Positions 24,829 through 33,900 of a DNA stretch of 64,000 bases are shown here, one piece after another. The stretch's first letter is position 1. Each line of letters starts with the position of its first letter. This DNA comes from Sphingobium xanthum (GTDB taxonomy: Bacteria; Pseudomonadota; Alphaproteobacteria; Sphingomonadales; Sphingomonadaceae). The notes beneath the pieces are model-generated. The model made no database searches and was not told the DNA's origin. It saw only the letters and a list, made by a program, of their open reading frames with translations. Position numbers and translations under genes: made by a program. The stretch spans positions 248,001-312,000 of the forward strand of contig NZ_JAHKKS010000001.1 of assembly GCF_019737615.1 (NCBI RefSeq), read 5' to 3'.

Positions 24829-25866
24829 TCACCAGAAGAAGCCGTGGATCACGTCGACGACATAGCCGTCGCGGATATCGACCAGCAGCGCGTCGTCATA
24901 ATAGCGGACCCAGCGCAGCGGACCGTAGGCCGGCGGCAGGCGATACTCGTACGGATCGTCGATCCAGTAGCTCGAGCCGAACAGCACGTTGCTGAGGTAG
25001 ATGCCGATCGAGAAGCGCCGGTAGCCGTAGTTCCAGCCATAAGGCGCATAATAGGTCGGCAGCCGGTAGATATACCGGTTCTGCGTGCGGTAGCGCTGCC
25101 AGTCATAGCGGCGGTCGGAGCGCCAGCCATTATTGTCCCAGCGGCGATAGTCGGACCAGCGATCGCGGTCGTTCAGCCGGCGCTGATAGTTCCAGGTCCG
25201 GTCGTTGCCGCGATTGTCATTGCGGCTCCAGTCGCGCGTGCGATCATTGTCCCGCCAATTGCGATCCCGGTCGTTGTTCCGGGCGTTGTCCCGATTGCCG
25301 TCCCGATTGCGATCATTGTCGCGACGATCGTCGTTCGACCAGCCGGGGCGGCCGCGATTGTCACCACGAGCGTCACTGTCGCGCCGTGCGGTGTCGCCGC
25401 GGTTCCAGTCGCGCTGGCGATTGTCATTGCCATCGCGGTTCCAGCCGGGTCGCGCGGCGGGCGCCTGCTGGGCGGGCTGTGGTTGGGCCGATGGTGCCGC
25501 GCCAGGGCCGCGATCGCGATTGCCGCGCCAGTTGCCGCGATCCGCCGTGGCGTCGGGGCGAGGGGCAGGCGAACTGTTGTCGCGCTGGCGGTTCCATTGC
25601 GGCTGGGCGCTGGAGGCGGGCACGGCGACATTGTTGACAGCGCGCGGGGCACGATCTTCGCGTGCCGAAGGCGAGCGGCCGCGATCTCCGCCGCCTTCGC
25701 GCGCCGTATTGGCGGGCTGATTGGGGCGGGGGCTGTTCACCCAGCCCGCTTCGCCGCGTCCGCCGCCGCGACCGCGATCCTCACGGCCACCTTCGCGCTG
25801 TGCGGTCGCCGGAACGGCGGTCAACAGCGTCGATGCCATGAGGCCTAGAACCAAGATGCGCTTCAT
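24829..25866 (-). CDS. RcnB-family protein with long Arg/Asp/Asn-rich region
   Basis: 345 aa. Signal peptide about 1-22 (LLTAVPATAQ). A very long low-complexity section (about 25-240) is rich in Arg, Asp, Asn, Gly and Trp, with repeated R-D-N-D-R and D-R-N-R-D units, so it is probably disordered. The C-terminal RcnB domain ends RWVRYYDDALLVDIRDGYVVDVIHGFFW, close to the end of the protein at 22496-22939. ATG at 25866. Such regions may bind metal, nucleic acid or cell-wall polymers, which is speculation. It has its own terminator. Confidence 0.8.
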   Translation of the reverse strand: MKRILVLGLMASTLLTAVPATAQREGGREDRGRGGGRGEAGWVNSPRPNQPANTAREGGGDRGRSPSAREDRAPRAVNNVAVPASSAQPQWNRQRDNSSPAPRPDATADRGNWRGNRDRGPGAAPSAQPQPAQQAPAARPGWNRDGNDNRQRDWNRGDTARRDSDARGDNRGRPGWSNDDRRDNDRNRDGNRDNARNNDRDRNWRDNDRTRDWSRNDNRGNDRTWNYQRRLNDRDRWSDYRRWDNNGWRSDRRYDWQRYRTQNRYIYRLPTYYAPYGWNYGYRRFSIGIYLSNVLFGSSYWIDDPYEYRLPPAYGPLRWVRYYDDALLVDIRDGYVVDVIHGFFW

Positions 25867-26012
25867 TTCAGAAACATCCTCAAAAAGCTGGCGAGTCTCC
25901 GCCAATGAAGATGGTTCTAGGTCAGTATGGCTGTCGCATGGCTGAACATATGTGTCAGTTTATTGCAAGGATGTGCCGCAGCGGGACCGGCTCCCAGATT
26001 TTCCTTGCTGTC

Positions 26013-26057
26013 GTGATTTCCGAGCCGGCAGGTGGATTCCACCTGCCTCGAAATCAC
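26013..26057 (-). terminator. Long hairpin after IorA-like gene
   Basis: GTGATTT/AAATCAC, CGAG/CTCG and GCAGGTGG/CCACCTGC nest into a ~19-bp stem with two bulges and a 3-base loop. It begins one base after the stop of the IorA-like gene. There is no T-tract, so it may end transcription or protect the 3' end. Confidence 0.5.
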
Positions 26058-26058
26058 T

Positions 26059-26610
26059 CTAGTCGTTGCCCTCGGCCGGCGGCGTGAGGCCGGGCACGCG
26101 CCGCGCGGCATCGGCCGGGGCGATGCCCGGCGCCGGTGCGGCGGCGACGCGCTCCTCGCCGCGCATGATCCGCCCGGCCTGCTTGATCGCCTCGCGGATG
26201 CGCGGATAGGTGCCGCAGCGGCAGATATTGGTCATGACCGCATCGATCTGCGCGTCGGTCGGGTTGTTGTTGCGGCGGAGCAGCACGGCGGCGGTCATGA
26301 TCATGCCGGACTGGCAATAGCCGCATTGCGGCACGTTCTGCGCAGCCCAAGCCTGCTGGACCGGATGGCTCCGATCTGGCGAAAGACCCTCGATCGTCGT
26401 CACGAACCGCCCCTCGATCGCCGCGATCGCGACCTGGCAGGAGCGGATGGCGCGGCCGTCGACATCGACCGTGCAGGCCCCGCAATCTCCGGTGCCGCAG
26501 CCATATTTGGTGCCGGTGAGGTTGGACGCATCGCGCAGTGCCCACAGCAGCGGCGTCTGCGGGTCCATCCGATACTGCACCGGGCGATCGTTGACGGTGA
26601 ACTTGGTCAT
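26059..26610 (-). CDS. Orphan 2Fe-2S subunit of molybdenum hydroxylase (IorA-like)
   Basis: 183 aa. The N-terminal plant-type 2Fe-2S site is CGCGTGDCGAC with a later Cys in SCQVA; the second, C-terminal cluster is CGYCQSG and CRCGTY. This is the small subunit of xanthine-dehydrogenase-type enzymes such as isoquinoline 1-oxidoreductase (IorA). The usual partner, a large molybdopterin subunit, is absent on either side. The C-terminal ~30 residues are Ala/Pro-rich and extend beyond the family norm of about 150 aa. It lies downstream of, and on the same strand as, the class II aldolase gene. Confidence 0.85.
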   Translation of the reverse strand: MTKFTVNDRPVQYRMDPQTPLLWALRDASNLTGTKYGCGTGDCGACTVDVDGRAIRSCQVAIAAIEGRFVTTIEGLSPDRSHPVQQAWAAQNVPQCGYCQSGMIMTAAVLLRRNNNPTDAQIDAVMTNICRCGTYPRIREAIKQAGRIMRGEERVAAAPAPGIAPADAARRVPGLTPPAEGND

Positions 26611-26653
26611 GCGATGTCAGCGGCCCTAGCCGCAACCTTGCCGCGAGACCAGA

Positions 26654-27412
26654 TCAGTTACGCCAGCTCGGGTCGATGCGGTCGATCAGCCGCGTCATCG
26701 CCGCGAACTCGGCGACACCGCGCATGCCCTCGGGTGCGGCGGTCAGCACGTCGCGCTGATGCACCGCCACCACCTCGTCCGGCACGCGGCGCGGCGTGCC
26801 CGCCTGTTTGGCCGCCATCTGGATCGCGCAGGCACGCTCCAGGAAGAAATAGGTCTGGAAGGCCTGCGGCAGGGTCGGTGCCATGACCAGCAGGCCGTGA
26901 TTGCGCAGGATCATGATGCGCTTGTCGCCCAGGCTTTCGAGGAAGCGCGGGCCTTCGTCCGCATGGATCGTGACGCCGGCAAAGTCATGATAGGCGATCT
27001 GGCCCGCGAACATGCTGGAATAAAAGTCGATCGGCTGGAGCCCTTCCTCGGTCGAGGCGACGGCCATGCCCGCGGTCGTGTGCGTATGGATGATGCAATG
27101 CGCGTCCGGAATATGGCGGTGGAACAGGCTGTGCTGCACGAAGCCGGCGCGATTGACGCGATGCGGGCTGTCGTCGAGCTTGTTGCCATCGATATCGATC
27201 TTGACGAGGTTCGAGGCGGTCACCTCGCCATACATCAGCGTGAACGGATTGATGAGGAAGGCATCGTCCTCGCCCGGCACGCGCAGCGAGATGTGATTAT
27301 AGATGAGCTCGTCCCAGCCGAGATGGGCGAAAATGCGATAGCAGGCGGCGAGTTGCTGCCGGGCATCCCGTTCGGCGTCGGACATGGTGGCCGACTTGAG
27401 CGCGGTGGCCAT
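26654..27412 (-). CDS. Class II aldolase/adducin-family protein
   Basis: 252 aa. The zinc-binding His-x-His is in CIIHTHTTAGMA and the third His in LRNHGLLVM; the N-terminal NHISLRVPG fits the substrate phosphate-binding segment. The family includes fuculose-phosphate aldolases and also hydroxy-acid decarboxylase-like members, so the reaction is uncertain. ATG at 27412 has GGAG seven bases upstream. The orphan IorA-like gene follows after 43 bases. Confidence 0.85.
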   Translation of the reverse strand: MATALKSATMSDAERDARQQLAACYRIFAHLGWDELIYNHISLRVPGEDDAFLINPFTLMYGEVTASNLVKIDIDGNKLDDSPHRVNRAGFVQHSLFHRHIPDAHCIIHTHTTAGMAVASTEEGLQPIDFYSSMFAGQIAYHDFAGVTIHADEGPRFLESLGDKRIMILRNHGLLVMAPTLPQAFQTYFFLERACAIQMAAKQAGTPRRVPDEVVAVHQRDVLTAAPEGMRGVAEFAAMTRLIDRIDPSWRN

Positions 27413-27564
27413 GCTTTCTCTCCTTTGCGACTTTGTTTTACCCGTGGAAGGGGTTGCGCAGGATCATGCGCCTCGCATTGTGAAATGTCGAGAACGGCGC
27501 AATCGCGCCTTCTTCGGCCGCGCATATTTGCTATGGCGCGGGCGGCCAGAGGAGGAGTGCGGGC

Positions 27565-29298
27565 ATGAGCGGAGTCGCGAAATCGGGCTGGGCGTTTGCG
27601 GCGCTGCTGCTGGCCGGCTGTGCGCAGACGGGGATGCAGTCCGGCGTGCGGACGGGCGATGGGCCGGGACCGCTGGCGCAGCTCCAGATCATCGCCTTCA
27701 ACGATTTCCACGGTCATATCGGCGCTGACGACCAGCAGGTCGTGCCGCCCGGCGCGTCCCAGGGTGCGGCGCGGGTGAAGGCCGGTGGCGCCGTGCATTT
27801 CGCCGCGGCCATCGCGAAGCTGCGCGCGGAGAACCCCAACAGCGCCGTGGTGACGGCGGGCGATCTCATCAGCGCCTCGCCGCTGGCATCGGGGCATTTC
27901 CTCGACGAGCCGACCGTGCGCGCGATGAACGTCATCGGCATCGATTACAGCGCGCTCGGCAATCACGAGTTCGATCGCGGGCAGCAGGAAATCCGGCGGA
28001 TGCAGGCGGGTGGCTGCGCCAAATATACGCTGCTGGAACCCTGTCAGGTGATGGCGGACTTCCCCGGCGCGCGCTTCGGCTTCCTTGCCGCGAACACCTT
28101 GCAGGCGGACGGCAAGAGCCTGTTCCCTGCCTATGGCATCAAGCGCTTCGACATTGGCGGGCGCAACGTGCGCATCGGCTTCGTCGGCATGACGCTCAAG
28201 GGCACGCCGGCGATCGTCTCGCCGAGAAGCGTGGAGGGCCTTAGCTTCCGCGACGAGGCGGAGACGGCCAATGCTCTGATCCCGACCTTGCGGGCGGCGG
28301 GCGCGGACATTCTCGCGGTGCTGGTCCACGAGGGCGGCAACATGAAGCCGGACACGGACCCGGCCGACTGCGCCAACATGATCGGCGACCTGAAGCCGAT
28401 TCTTGCCAAGCTCGACCCTGCTTATGCGCTGGTCATCTCCGGTCATACGCATCAGGCCTATGTCTGCTCCTATGCGCCGGTAGATCCGACGCGGCCGTTC
28501 CTCGTCACGAGCGCGGGGCAATATGGCACGTTGGTCACGCGGATCACGCTCGACTATGACTTCGGCACCGGCAAGCTGGTCGACAAGCGCGCGCAGAATC
28601 TGCTGGTCGAGCAGCCGGCGGCCGACAAAACGACTCAGCCGGAGATTGCGGCTTTGGTCGATCGCTACGAGGCGGCCGCGGCGGGCGTGCGTAATCGCGT
28701 CGTCGGGACGGTTGCGGGGCCGCTCAGCAACATCGCGGACAAGAGCGGGCAGAGTACGCTCGGCAACTTCATCGCCGATGCGCAGCGCGCGGCCATGACA
28801 GCTGCTGCGGAGGGCGGCGCGCAGATCGCGTTCATGAACCCCGGCGGCATCCGGGCGGCGGTCACGCCCTCGGCGAGCGGCGAGGTCAGCTTCGGCTCGC
28901 TCTATGCGGCGCAGCCATTCGGCAATACGATGGTGGTGAAGGCGCTGACCGGCGCGCAGATCCGCGAGGCGCTCGAATATCAGTTCGCGCGTGGCGATTT
29001 GCCGACGATTCTAAGCGTTTCGCAGGGCTTTGGCTACAGCTACGACAGCAGCAAGCCGGTCGGTCAGCGGGTATCCGGTATCACGCTCGACGGGCGCCCG
29101 ATCAGCGATGGCGAGACCTATCGCGTCGCCATGAACAACTTCATGGGGCAGGGCGGCGACGGCTTTACCATGTTCACGGCCGCGCCACTGGTGGGCGAGG
29201 GACCGTCAGACCTGGAAGTGCTGGAAGCCTATGTCCGCGCCATGCCGGGCCGTGCGGTGCCCGCGCTCGACCGTATTCGCAATGTCACGCCGCAATGA
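27565..29298 (+). CDS. Lipoprotein 5'-nucleotidase/2',3'-cyclic phosphodiesterase family
   Basis: 577 aa. The N-terminus (WAFAALLLAGC) has a lipobox, so it is probably a lipid-anchored enzyme. Metallophosphatase motifs in order: AFNDFHGHI, VTAGDLIS, LGNHEFD and VISGHTHQA. The C-terminal 5'-nucleotidase domain has MNPGGIRA, QPFGNTM and NNFMGQGGDGF. It cleaves phosphate from nucleotides in the periplasm or outside. Starts at ATG 27565, divergent from the aldolase gene. Confidence 0.93.
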   Translation: MSGVAKSGWAFAALLLAGCAQTGMQSGVRTGDGPGPLAQLQIIAFNDFHGHIGADDQQVVPPGASQGAARVKAGGAVHFAAAIAKLRAENPNSAVVTAGDLISASPLASGHFLDEPTVRAMNVIGIDYSALGNHEFDRGQQEIRRMQAGGCAKYTLLEPCQVMADFPGARFGFLAANTLQADGKSLFPAYGIKRFDIGGRNVRIGFVGMTLKGTPAIVSPRSVEGLSFRDEAETANALIPTLRAAGADILAVLVHEGGNMKPDTDPADCANMIGDLKPILAKLDPAYALVISGHTHQAYVCSYAPVDPTRPFLVTSAGQYGTLVTRITLDYDFGTGKLVDKRAQNLLVEQPAADKTTQPEIAALVDRYEAAAAGVRNRVVGTVAGPLSNIADKSGQSTLGNFIADAQRAAMTAAAEGGAQIAFMNPGGIRAAVTPSASGEVSFGSLYAAQPFGNTMVVKALTGAQIREALEYQFARGDLPTILSVSQGFGYSYDSSKPVGQRVSGITLDGRPISDGETYRVAMNNFMGQGGDGFTMFTAAPLVGEGPSDLEVLEAYVRAMPGRAVPALDRIRNVTPQ

Positions 29299-29479
29299 CG
29301 AAAGTGGCGTTTGAGGCCGCTTTCCGGTCTTGATCCGGTAACCTCTCCCTGATAAGGGGCGCTCCGGTCCGCCGTGACGAGCCGTCGCGGCGCTTTTGTT
29401 TTTTGGGCTTCTCTGCGCTTCGGCCGACGACTCGGGCCGCGCGGGAAAGCATTCGATAGAATTGGAGACTGACGGGCTT

Positions 29480-29686
29480 ATGCAAATTATCGTTCGCGAC
29501 AACAACGTCGATCAGGCACTGCGCGCACTCAAGAAGAAGCTGCAGCGTGAAGGCGTGTATCGTGAGATGAAGCTGCGTCGTCACTACGAGAAGCCCTCGG
29601 AAAAGCGTGCTCGCGAGAAGGCTGCCGCCGTGCGCCGCGCGCGCAAGCTGGAGCGCAAGCGCGCTGAGCGCGACGGCGCTCGTTAA
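29480..29686 (+). CDS. rpsU: 30S ribosomal protein S21
   Basis: 68 aa. [20 protein letters not shown] is the conserved S21 start, and the C-terminus is the usual Arg/Lys-rich helix. It is the last small-subunit protein, helping mRNA initiation. ATG at 29480; the longer upstream reading has no support. Monocistronic with a strong terminator. Confidence 0.97.
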   Translation: MQIIVRDNNVDQALRALKKKLQREGVYREMKLRRHYEKPSEKRAREKAAAVRRARKLERKRAERDGAR

Positions 29687-29697
29687 GAGACTGATGC

Positions 29698-29725
29698 GGG
29701 CCGGCGCTGCCGGCCCTCTTCGTTT
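29698..29725 (+). terminator. Terminator after rpsU
   Basis: GGGCCGGC-GCT-GCCGGCCC, a perfect 8-bp stem with a 3-base loop, then TCTTCGTTT. It lies 11 bases after the rpsU stop. Confidence 0.75.
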
Positions 29726-29758
29726 AAGTGCGTTTCTAAAAATCGAAGGTAAGCGGCC

Positions 29759-30331
29759 ATGTCGGTGACGGCGGTTCCATTGCGGCCCATTCAGCGCGGG
29801 TCGATCCGCCGCTTCTGGCTCGCGATCGTGCTGGTTCTCGCCGCGGCGGCCGTGCTCGCCTGGGCCGGCAGCCGGACCTTCGGCAAGACCGACAGCGGTC
29901 TGCGCTACCAGATCCTGCAGGAAGGCAAGGGCGAGCACCCGACCGCCGATCATTATGCGATGGTCGGCTACAAGGGCATGCTGCCCGACGGCACGGTGTT
30001 CGACGAGAATCCCGGCGTACCGCTCGATCTTGGTGGCGGAACGATCCCCGGCTTCGCCGAAGCTGTGACACTGCTCAAGAAGGGCGGCAGCCTGCGCGTC
30101 TGGATCCCGGCCAATCTGGCCTATGGCGCCAATCCGCCGCCGGACGGCACGATCCCCGCCAACAGCCCGCTGGTGTTCGAGATCAAGCTGCTCGAGTTCC
30201 GCTCGCGTCAGGAAATCATGGAGCAGCAGCGCATGATGCAGATGCAGCAGATGATGCAGAGCCAGCAGCAGGGCGGGGCCGGTCCGGGCGGCATGCCGCC
30301 GATACCCGAGGGCGCGCAGCCGATTCAGTGA
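29759..30331 (+). CDS. FKBP-type peptidyl-prolyl isomerase, membrane-anchored
   Basis: 190 aa. A single N-terminal membrane helix (about 20-40, FWLAIVLVLAAAAVLAWAG) is followed by an FKBP domain (about 48-150) with GLRYQIL, VGYKGMLPDGTVFDE, GTIPGFAEA and IPANLAYG. The C-terminus is Met/Gln-rich (MMQMQQMMQSQQQ) and then Gly/Pro-rich, probably disordered. It should assist protein folding in the periplasm. ATG at 29759. Confidence 0.93.
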   Translation: MSVTAVPLRPIQRGSIRRFWLAIVLVLAAAAVLAWAGSRTFGKTDSGLRYQILQEGKGEHPTADHYAMVGYKGMLPDGTVFDENPGVPLDLGGGTIPGFAEAVTLLKKGGSLRVWIPANLAYGANPPPDGTIPANSPLVFEIKLLEFRSRQEIMEQQRMMQMQQMMQSQQQGGAGPGGMPPIPEGAQPIQ

Positions 30332-30360
30332 AGGTGTGGCGGGGGGTGTATTTCCTCCTA

Positions 30361-30469
30361 ACCGTTCCCCGGCGAAGGCCGGGGTCCAGTGTCGGCACGA
30401 AGCGCCGAATGCGCGCTCCCGCGCGCGTTTTGCTTGGGGCATGGACCCCGGCCTTCGCCGGGGAACGGT
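30361..30469. repeat. 28-bp perfect inverted repeat around a 53-bp centre
   Basis: Arms at 30361-30388 and 30442-30469 match perfectly as inverted copies; each arm contains its own small palindrome, CCCCGGCGAAGGCCGGGG. It lies between convergent FKBP and permease genes. This CCGGCCTTCGCCGG motif is a known style of extragenic palindrome in sphingomonads and could act as a bidirectional terminator. Confidence 0.8.
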
Positions 30470-30526
30470 CAAGTCGGAAACGTCCGCTCCTGCTTGGTCC
30501 AGATTATTCGGACGCGCTCTGAAACC

Positions 30527-31672
30527 CTAAGCCCCGACCTTCTCATCGAGCCGCCGACTGGCGCGCTCCTCAAGAAACACCTTGAGCATCGCGAGGATGG
30601 GGTCGGCGAGCGCCAGCCCCAATATGCCGAACAGCGCGCCGAACAGGATCTGCGCGCCGAGGACGAGCGCGGGCGGCATGTCGACGGCGCGGCGGGCGAC
30701 CGTCGGCGTGATGAGATAGCTCTCCACCGTCTGCACCGCGAAATAGATGCCGATGGCGAAGAGGCCGTGCTGCACGTCGACCGAGAAGCCGACGAGCGTG
30801 ATCAGCACGCCCGAGATAATCGCGCCGATATTGGGCAGGAAGGCGAGCATGAAGGTCAGCACGCCGAGTAGCGTCGCCATCGGCACGCCGCTGATCATCA
30901 GCAGCAGGCCGGTGAGGAATCCGGTCGCCATCATGCCCACGAGGCGCCCGGCCATGAGGCGGCGCAAGGTCCAACCCATCTTGTCGAACAGGACATGCGC
31001 GTCCTCGCGTTGCGAGAGCGGCACGAACCAGGCGAGTCCGCGCGAATAGATCTGCGGTTCGGAGGCGAGGAAGATCGCCAGCACCATCATCATGACGAGG
31101 CTCGAGAGGATGCCGGCCGCCGTGCTGAGCGCTGCGGTCACACGTCCCACCGAGCCGAGCAATTGCCGGCCTGCCTCGCGCGCTTCGTTGAGGCCGAGAT
31201 TGATGCCATGCGACTGTGCCCAGGCATTGATCCGCGCCACTTGCGTCTCGATGAGCGTAGGCAATTGCGCGGCCTGCTCCGACACCTGCGTGCCGGTGAG
31301 ATAGATCGTCCAGAGCACGAAGGCGAAGACGGCGAACGTCACGATCGCCAGCCGCGCGCTGCGCGGAATCGGCAGGACGCGGCCAAGCAGGCGCGTGCCG
31401 CCGTCCAGCATGACGGCGATGACGACCGAGCCCATGATGAACAGGATCGGCTCGATCAGGATAACGACGAGGGCGGCGGCGCCCACGACGCAGACCCAGA
31501 TGAAGGCGCGCCTGATCTCGTACCAGAAGGTCGCGGAATGCGCGTCGGCCGGGCCGGGGCGCTCGTCCGGGTCATCGGATGCGGGTCGCTCGACGGTGAC
31601 GCCGGCCGGCGCGTGCTTCGTCGTGGCGGCGGGCTTGCTCGCCGCGGCCTTGCCTGGCGAGCGGGCGGTCAC
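30527..31672 (-). CDS. AI-2E-family (PerM-like) transporter
   Basis: 381 aa. The first ~60 residues are a soluble Ala/Pro-rich tail. Then come about seven or eight membrane helices, two near residues 55-85, with the family's conserved ends FLPNIGAIISGV and the last helix pair GALFGILGLALADPI. The family exports small molecules or ions; the AI-2 name is historical. GTG at 31672 overlaps the lepB stop (GTGA), so the gene is translationally coupled to lepB. Confidence 0.85.
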   Translation of the reverse strand: MTARSPGKAAASKPAATTKHAPAGVTVERPASDDPDERPGPADAHSATFWYEIRRAFIWVCVVGAAALVVILIEPILFIMGSVVIAVMLDGGTRLLGRVLPIPRSARLAIVTFAVFAFVLWTIYLTGTQVSEQAAQLPTLIETQVARINAWAQSHGINLGLNEAREAGRQLLGSVGRVTAALSTAAGILSSLVMMMVLAIFLASEPQIYSRGLAWFVPLSQREDAHVLFDKMGWTLRRLMAGRLVGMMATGFLTGLLLMISGVPMATLLGVLTFMLAFLPNIGAIISGVLITLVGFSVDVQHGLFAIGIYFAVQTVESYLITPTVARRAVDMPPALVLGAQILFGALFGILGLALADPILAMLKVFLEERASRRLDEKVGA

Positions 31673-32613
31673 TGCGCCGGTGCCGCCTCGGTCTGCTCGG
31701 GCCGCAGCGAGGTGCCGGCGCGGCCGGAGCGGAAGCCGCTGAGCCAGGTGCCCGGATTGAGCGTGGTCGTGCCGTTCAGCGAGAAGGTGATGAACTCGGC
31801 GCGGCCGCCGATCGTCTCCCACGGGATCGGGCCGCCCAGGCCCTGCATCTCGAGGCTCACGCGGCTGTCCGCGCTGTTGTCGCGATTATCACCCATCAGG
31901 AAGACATGGCCCTCGGGAATGCGCACCGGCCCGTACCAGTCGATCTCGCGCGCGCCCATGTCGATGATGAGATAGGTGCGGCCGTTGGACAGGATCTCGC
32001 GCTTCACCGGGAGGACGCAGACCGAGGTGCCGTCCGGATCGATCTGCAGCGCGCCGGGGAACTGGCGCGGATCGCAGGGCGAATTCCTGTCGACGGGCAT
32101 GCGGACCGGTGCGAGCGTCTCCTGCCGGATCGGCGTGCCGTTGATCAGCACGACGCCGTCGCGCACTTCGAGAAGTTCGCCCGGCAAGCCGATGACGCGC
32201 TTGATATAGTCCTCGTTGCTGTGACGCGGGGTCGCGATCACGATGTCGCCGCGCTCGGGCATCTTGCCCCAGACGCGGCCGTTCATGAACGGCAGGGTGA
32301 TGCCCCATGCCTCGGGCGGCCCGCGCAGCACGAGACTGCGGAAGATTGCGGCGGGATTGGGGATGGTCGGCGAGACATAGGACCAGCCATAGGCATATTT
32401 GGTCACGACCAGCCGATCGCCGACCAGCATGCCGGGCATCATCGATTCGGACGGGATGTAGAAGGGCTTGGCGACGAAGCTGTGGAAACCGAGCACGGCC
32501 AGCAGCAGCCAGAAGATGCTCTTGACCTCCGCCCACCAGTCGGTGCCGGCCGGTTTCTTCTTCGCCTTGTCGCGTAGCCCCTCTGCGGCCTTGACCGGTG
32601 CCTGATCCGTCAC
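31669..32613 (-). CDS. lepB: Signal peptidase I
   Basis: 314 aa. Removes signal peptides from exported proteins. One membrane helix (about 30-48) precedes the catalytic Ser57 in IPSESMMPG; the catalytic Lys is in [11 protein letters not shown], and [12 protein letters not shown] is the third conserved block. The ATG overlaps the acpS stop (ATGA). Part of pyrE-pdxJ-acpS-lepB-permease. In many relatives rnc and era follow lepB, but here a permease does. Confidence 0.96.
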   Translation of the reverse strand: MTDQAPVKAAEGLRDKAKKKPAGTDWWAEVKSIFWLLLAVLGFHSFVAKPFYIPSESMMPGMLVGDRLVVTKYAYGWSYVSPTIPNPAAIFRSLVLRGPPEAWGITLPFMNGRVWGKMPERGDIVIATPRHSNEDYIKRVIGLPGELLEVRDGVVLINGTPIRQETLAPVRMPVDRNSPCDPRQFPGALQIDPDGTSVCVLPVKREILSNGRTYLIIDMGAREIDWYGPVRIPEGHVFLMGDNRDNSADSRVSLEMQGLGGPIPWETIGGRAEFITFSLNGTTTLNPGTWLSGFRSGRAGTSLRPEQTEAAPAQ

Positions 32614-33011
32614 GGGAAACGCGCCTCCAATATGACGAATGCCTGGGCCCAGGGATGGTCGTCGGTCAATGTCAGATGCACAAATAGGCTGGCACCCGGC
32701 GGGGTCAAGGCATCGAGACGCGCCTTCGCGCCGCCGGAGAGTGCCAATGTGGGAGCGCCCGAGGGCAGATTGACCACGCCGATGTCCTTCATGAACACGC
32801 CCGCCTTGAAGCCGGTGCCGACTGCCTTGGAGAAAGCCTCCTTGGCGGCGAAGCGCTTCGCGAGGGTCGCCGCCTTGGTATAGGGCCGCCGCGCGGCCTT
32901 GGCGATTTCGGTATCGGTGAACACTCGCTGCTCGAACTTGTCACCGAAGCGATCCAGAGATGCCTGGATTCGCTCGATATTGCAGAGATCGGAGCCGAGG
33001 CCGATGATCAC
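32610..33011 (-). CDS. acpS: Holo-ACP synthase
   Basis: 133 aa. Transfers phosphopantetheine from CoA to acyl carrier protein. It opens [15 protein letters not shown] (Mg-binding Asp) and contains [15 protein letters not shown] with the second acidic residue; FVHLTLTDD is the last conserved strand. It is coupled to lepB by ATGA. A 129-bp inverted repeat separates it from pdxJ. Confidence 0.96.
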   Translation of the reverse strand: MIIGLGSDLCNIERIQASLDRFGDKFEQRVFTDTEIAKAARRPYTKAATLAKRFAAKEAFSKAVGTGFKAGVFMKDIGVVNLPSGAPTLALSGGAKARLDALTPPGASLFVHLTLTDDHPWAQAFVILEARFP

Positions 33012-33017
33012 CGCCAG

Positions 33018-33146
33018 ATCCTCCCCGGCACGGGGAGGGGGACCGCGAAGCGCAGCGGCGTGGTGGAGGGGGTTTGGCGAGGTCGCGCGGCTGTGCCGGC
33101 CCCCTCCACCAGCTTCGCTGGTCCCCCTCCCCGTGCCGGGGAGGAT
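33018..33146. repeat. 27-bp inverted repeat inside the pdxJ-acpS intergenic region
   Basis: Arms at 33018-33044 and 33120-33146 are perfect inverted copies beginning ATCCTCCCCGGCACGGGG. The inner sequence adds GGTGGAGGGGG and CCCCCTCCACC arms, so almost the whole 129 bp can fold. It sits within the operon, where it could attenuate transcription between pdxJ and acpS. Confidence 0.8.
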
Positions 33147-33162
33147 TTAGGAAGCAGGTGCC

Positions 33163-33900
33163 TCACCCCCGCGCCTCATCCATAAGCCGGCGCATCTGCG
33201 CAACGCTTTCGTGCAGGCCGAGGAAGATGGCCTCGCCGATCAGGAAATGGCCGATGTTGAGCTCGGCGATCTGCGGGATCGCGGCGATCGGCATGACATT
33301 GTCGTACGTGAGGCCGTGGCCGGCATGCGGCTCGATGCCGTTCTTGGCGGCGAGCGCGGCCATGTCGCTGATGCGGCGCAGCTCCGCCGCGCGCTCATCG
33401 CCCTCGACTTCGCAATATTTGCCCGTGTGCAGCTCGACCACGGGCACCTTGAGGCGTAATGCCGCCTCGATCTGGCGAGGGTCAGCCTCGATGAAGAGTG
33501 AGACGCGGCACCCGGCCTCACCAAGCTTGTCGACCATCGGCGCCAGATGATTGTGCAGCCCGGCAGCGTCCAGTCCGCCCTCGGTCGTGCGCTCCTCGCG
33601 CCGCTCGGGGACGAGGCAGACGGCATGGGGGCGATGGCGCAGCGCAATCTCGAGCATTTCCTCGGTGGCGGCCATCTCGAAATTAAACGGGATTTCGAGT
33701 TCGGCCGAGAGGCGGGCGATGTCGTCGTCCGTGATGTGCCGTCGGTCCTCGCGCAGATGCGCGGTGATGCCGTCGGCGCCGGCCTGTTGCGCCATGAGCG
33801 CCGCGCGGAAGGGATCGGGATAGGTCGTGCCGCGCGCGTTCCTTATGGTCGCGACATGATCGATATTGACGCCGAGGCGCAGATGGCCCGGGCCGGTCAC
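33163..33900 (-). CDS. pdxJ: Pyridoxine 5'-phosphate synthase
   Basis: 245 aa. Condenses 1-deoxyxylulose 5-phosphate with amino-acetone phosphate in vitamin B6 synthesis. [16 protein letters not shown] and [13 protein letters not shown] are the family signatures (catalytic His), [11 protein letters not shown] binds phosphate. The start is GTG at 33900, overlapping the pyrE stop (GTGA). Confidence 0.96.
   Translation of the reverse strand: MTGPGHLRLGVNIDHVATIRNARGTTYPDPFRAALMAQQAGADGITAHLREDRRHITDDDIARLSAELEIPFNFEMAATEEMLEIALRHRPHAVCLVPERREERTTEGGLDAAGLHNHLAPMVDKLGEAGCRVSLFIEADPRQIEAALRLKVPVVELHTGKYCEVEGDERAAELRRISDMAALAAKNGIEPHAGHGLTYDNVMPIAAIPQIAELNIGHFLIGEAIFLGLHESVAQMRRLMDEARG

Noticed and set aside
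25190-25330. Possible CRISPR or tandem repeat array
   Set aside because: The repeats are uneven and lie in frame in the RcnB-like gene, coding R-D-N units; they are coding low complexity.
29345-29402. Terminator before rpsU (5'-nucleotidase end)
   Set aside because: A T-rich run (TTTTGTTTTTTGG) is present, but I could not draw a continuous stem next to it.
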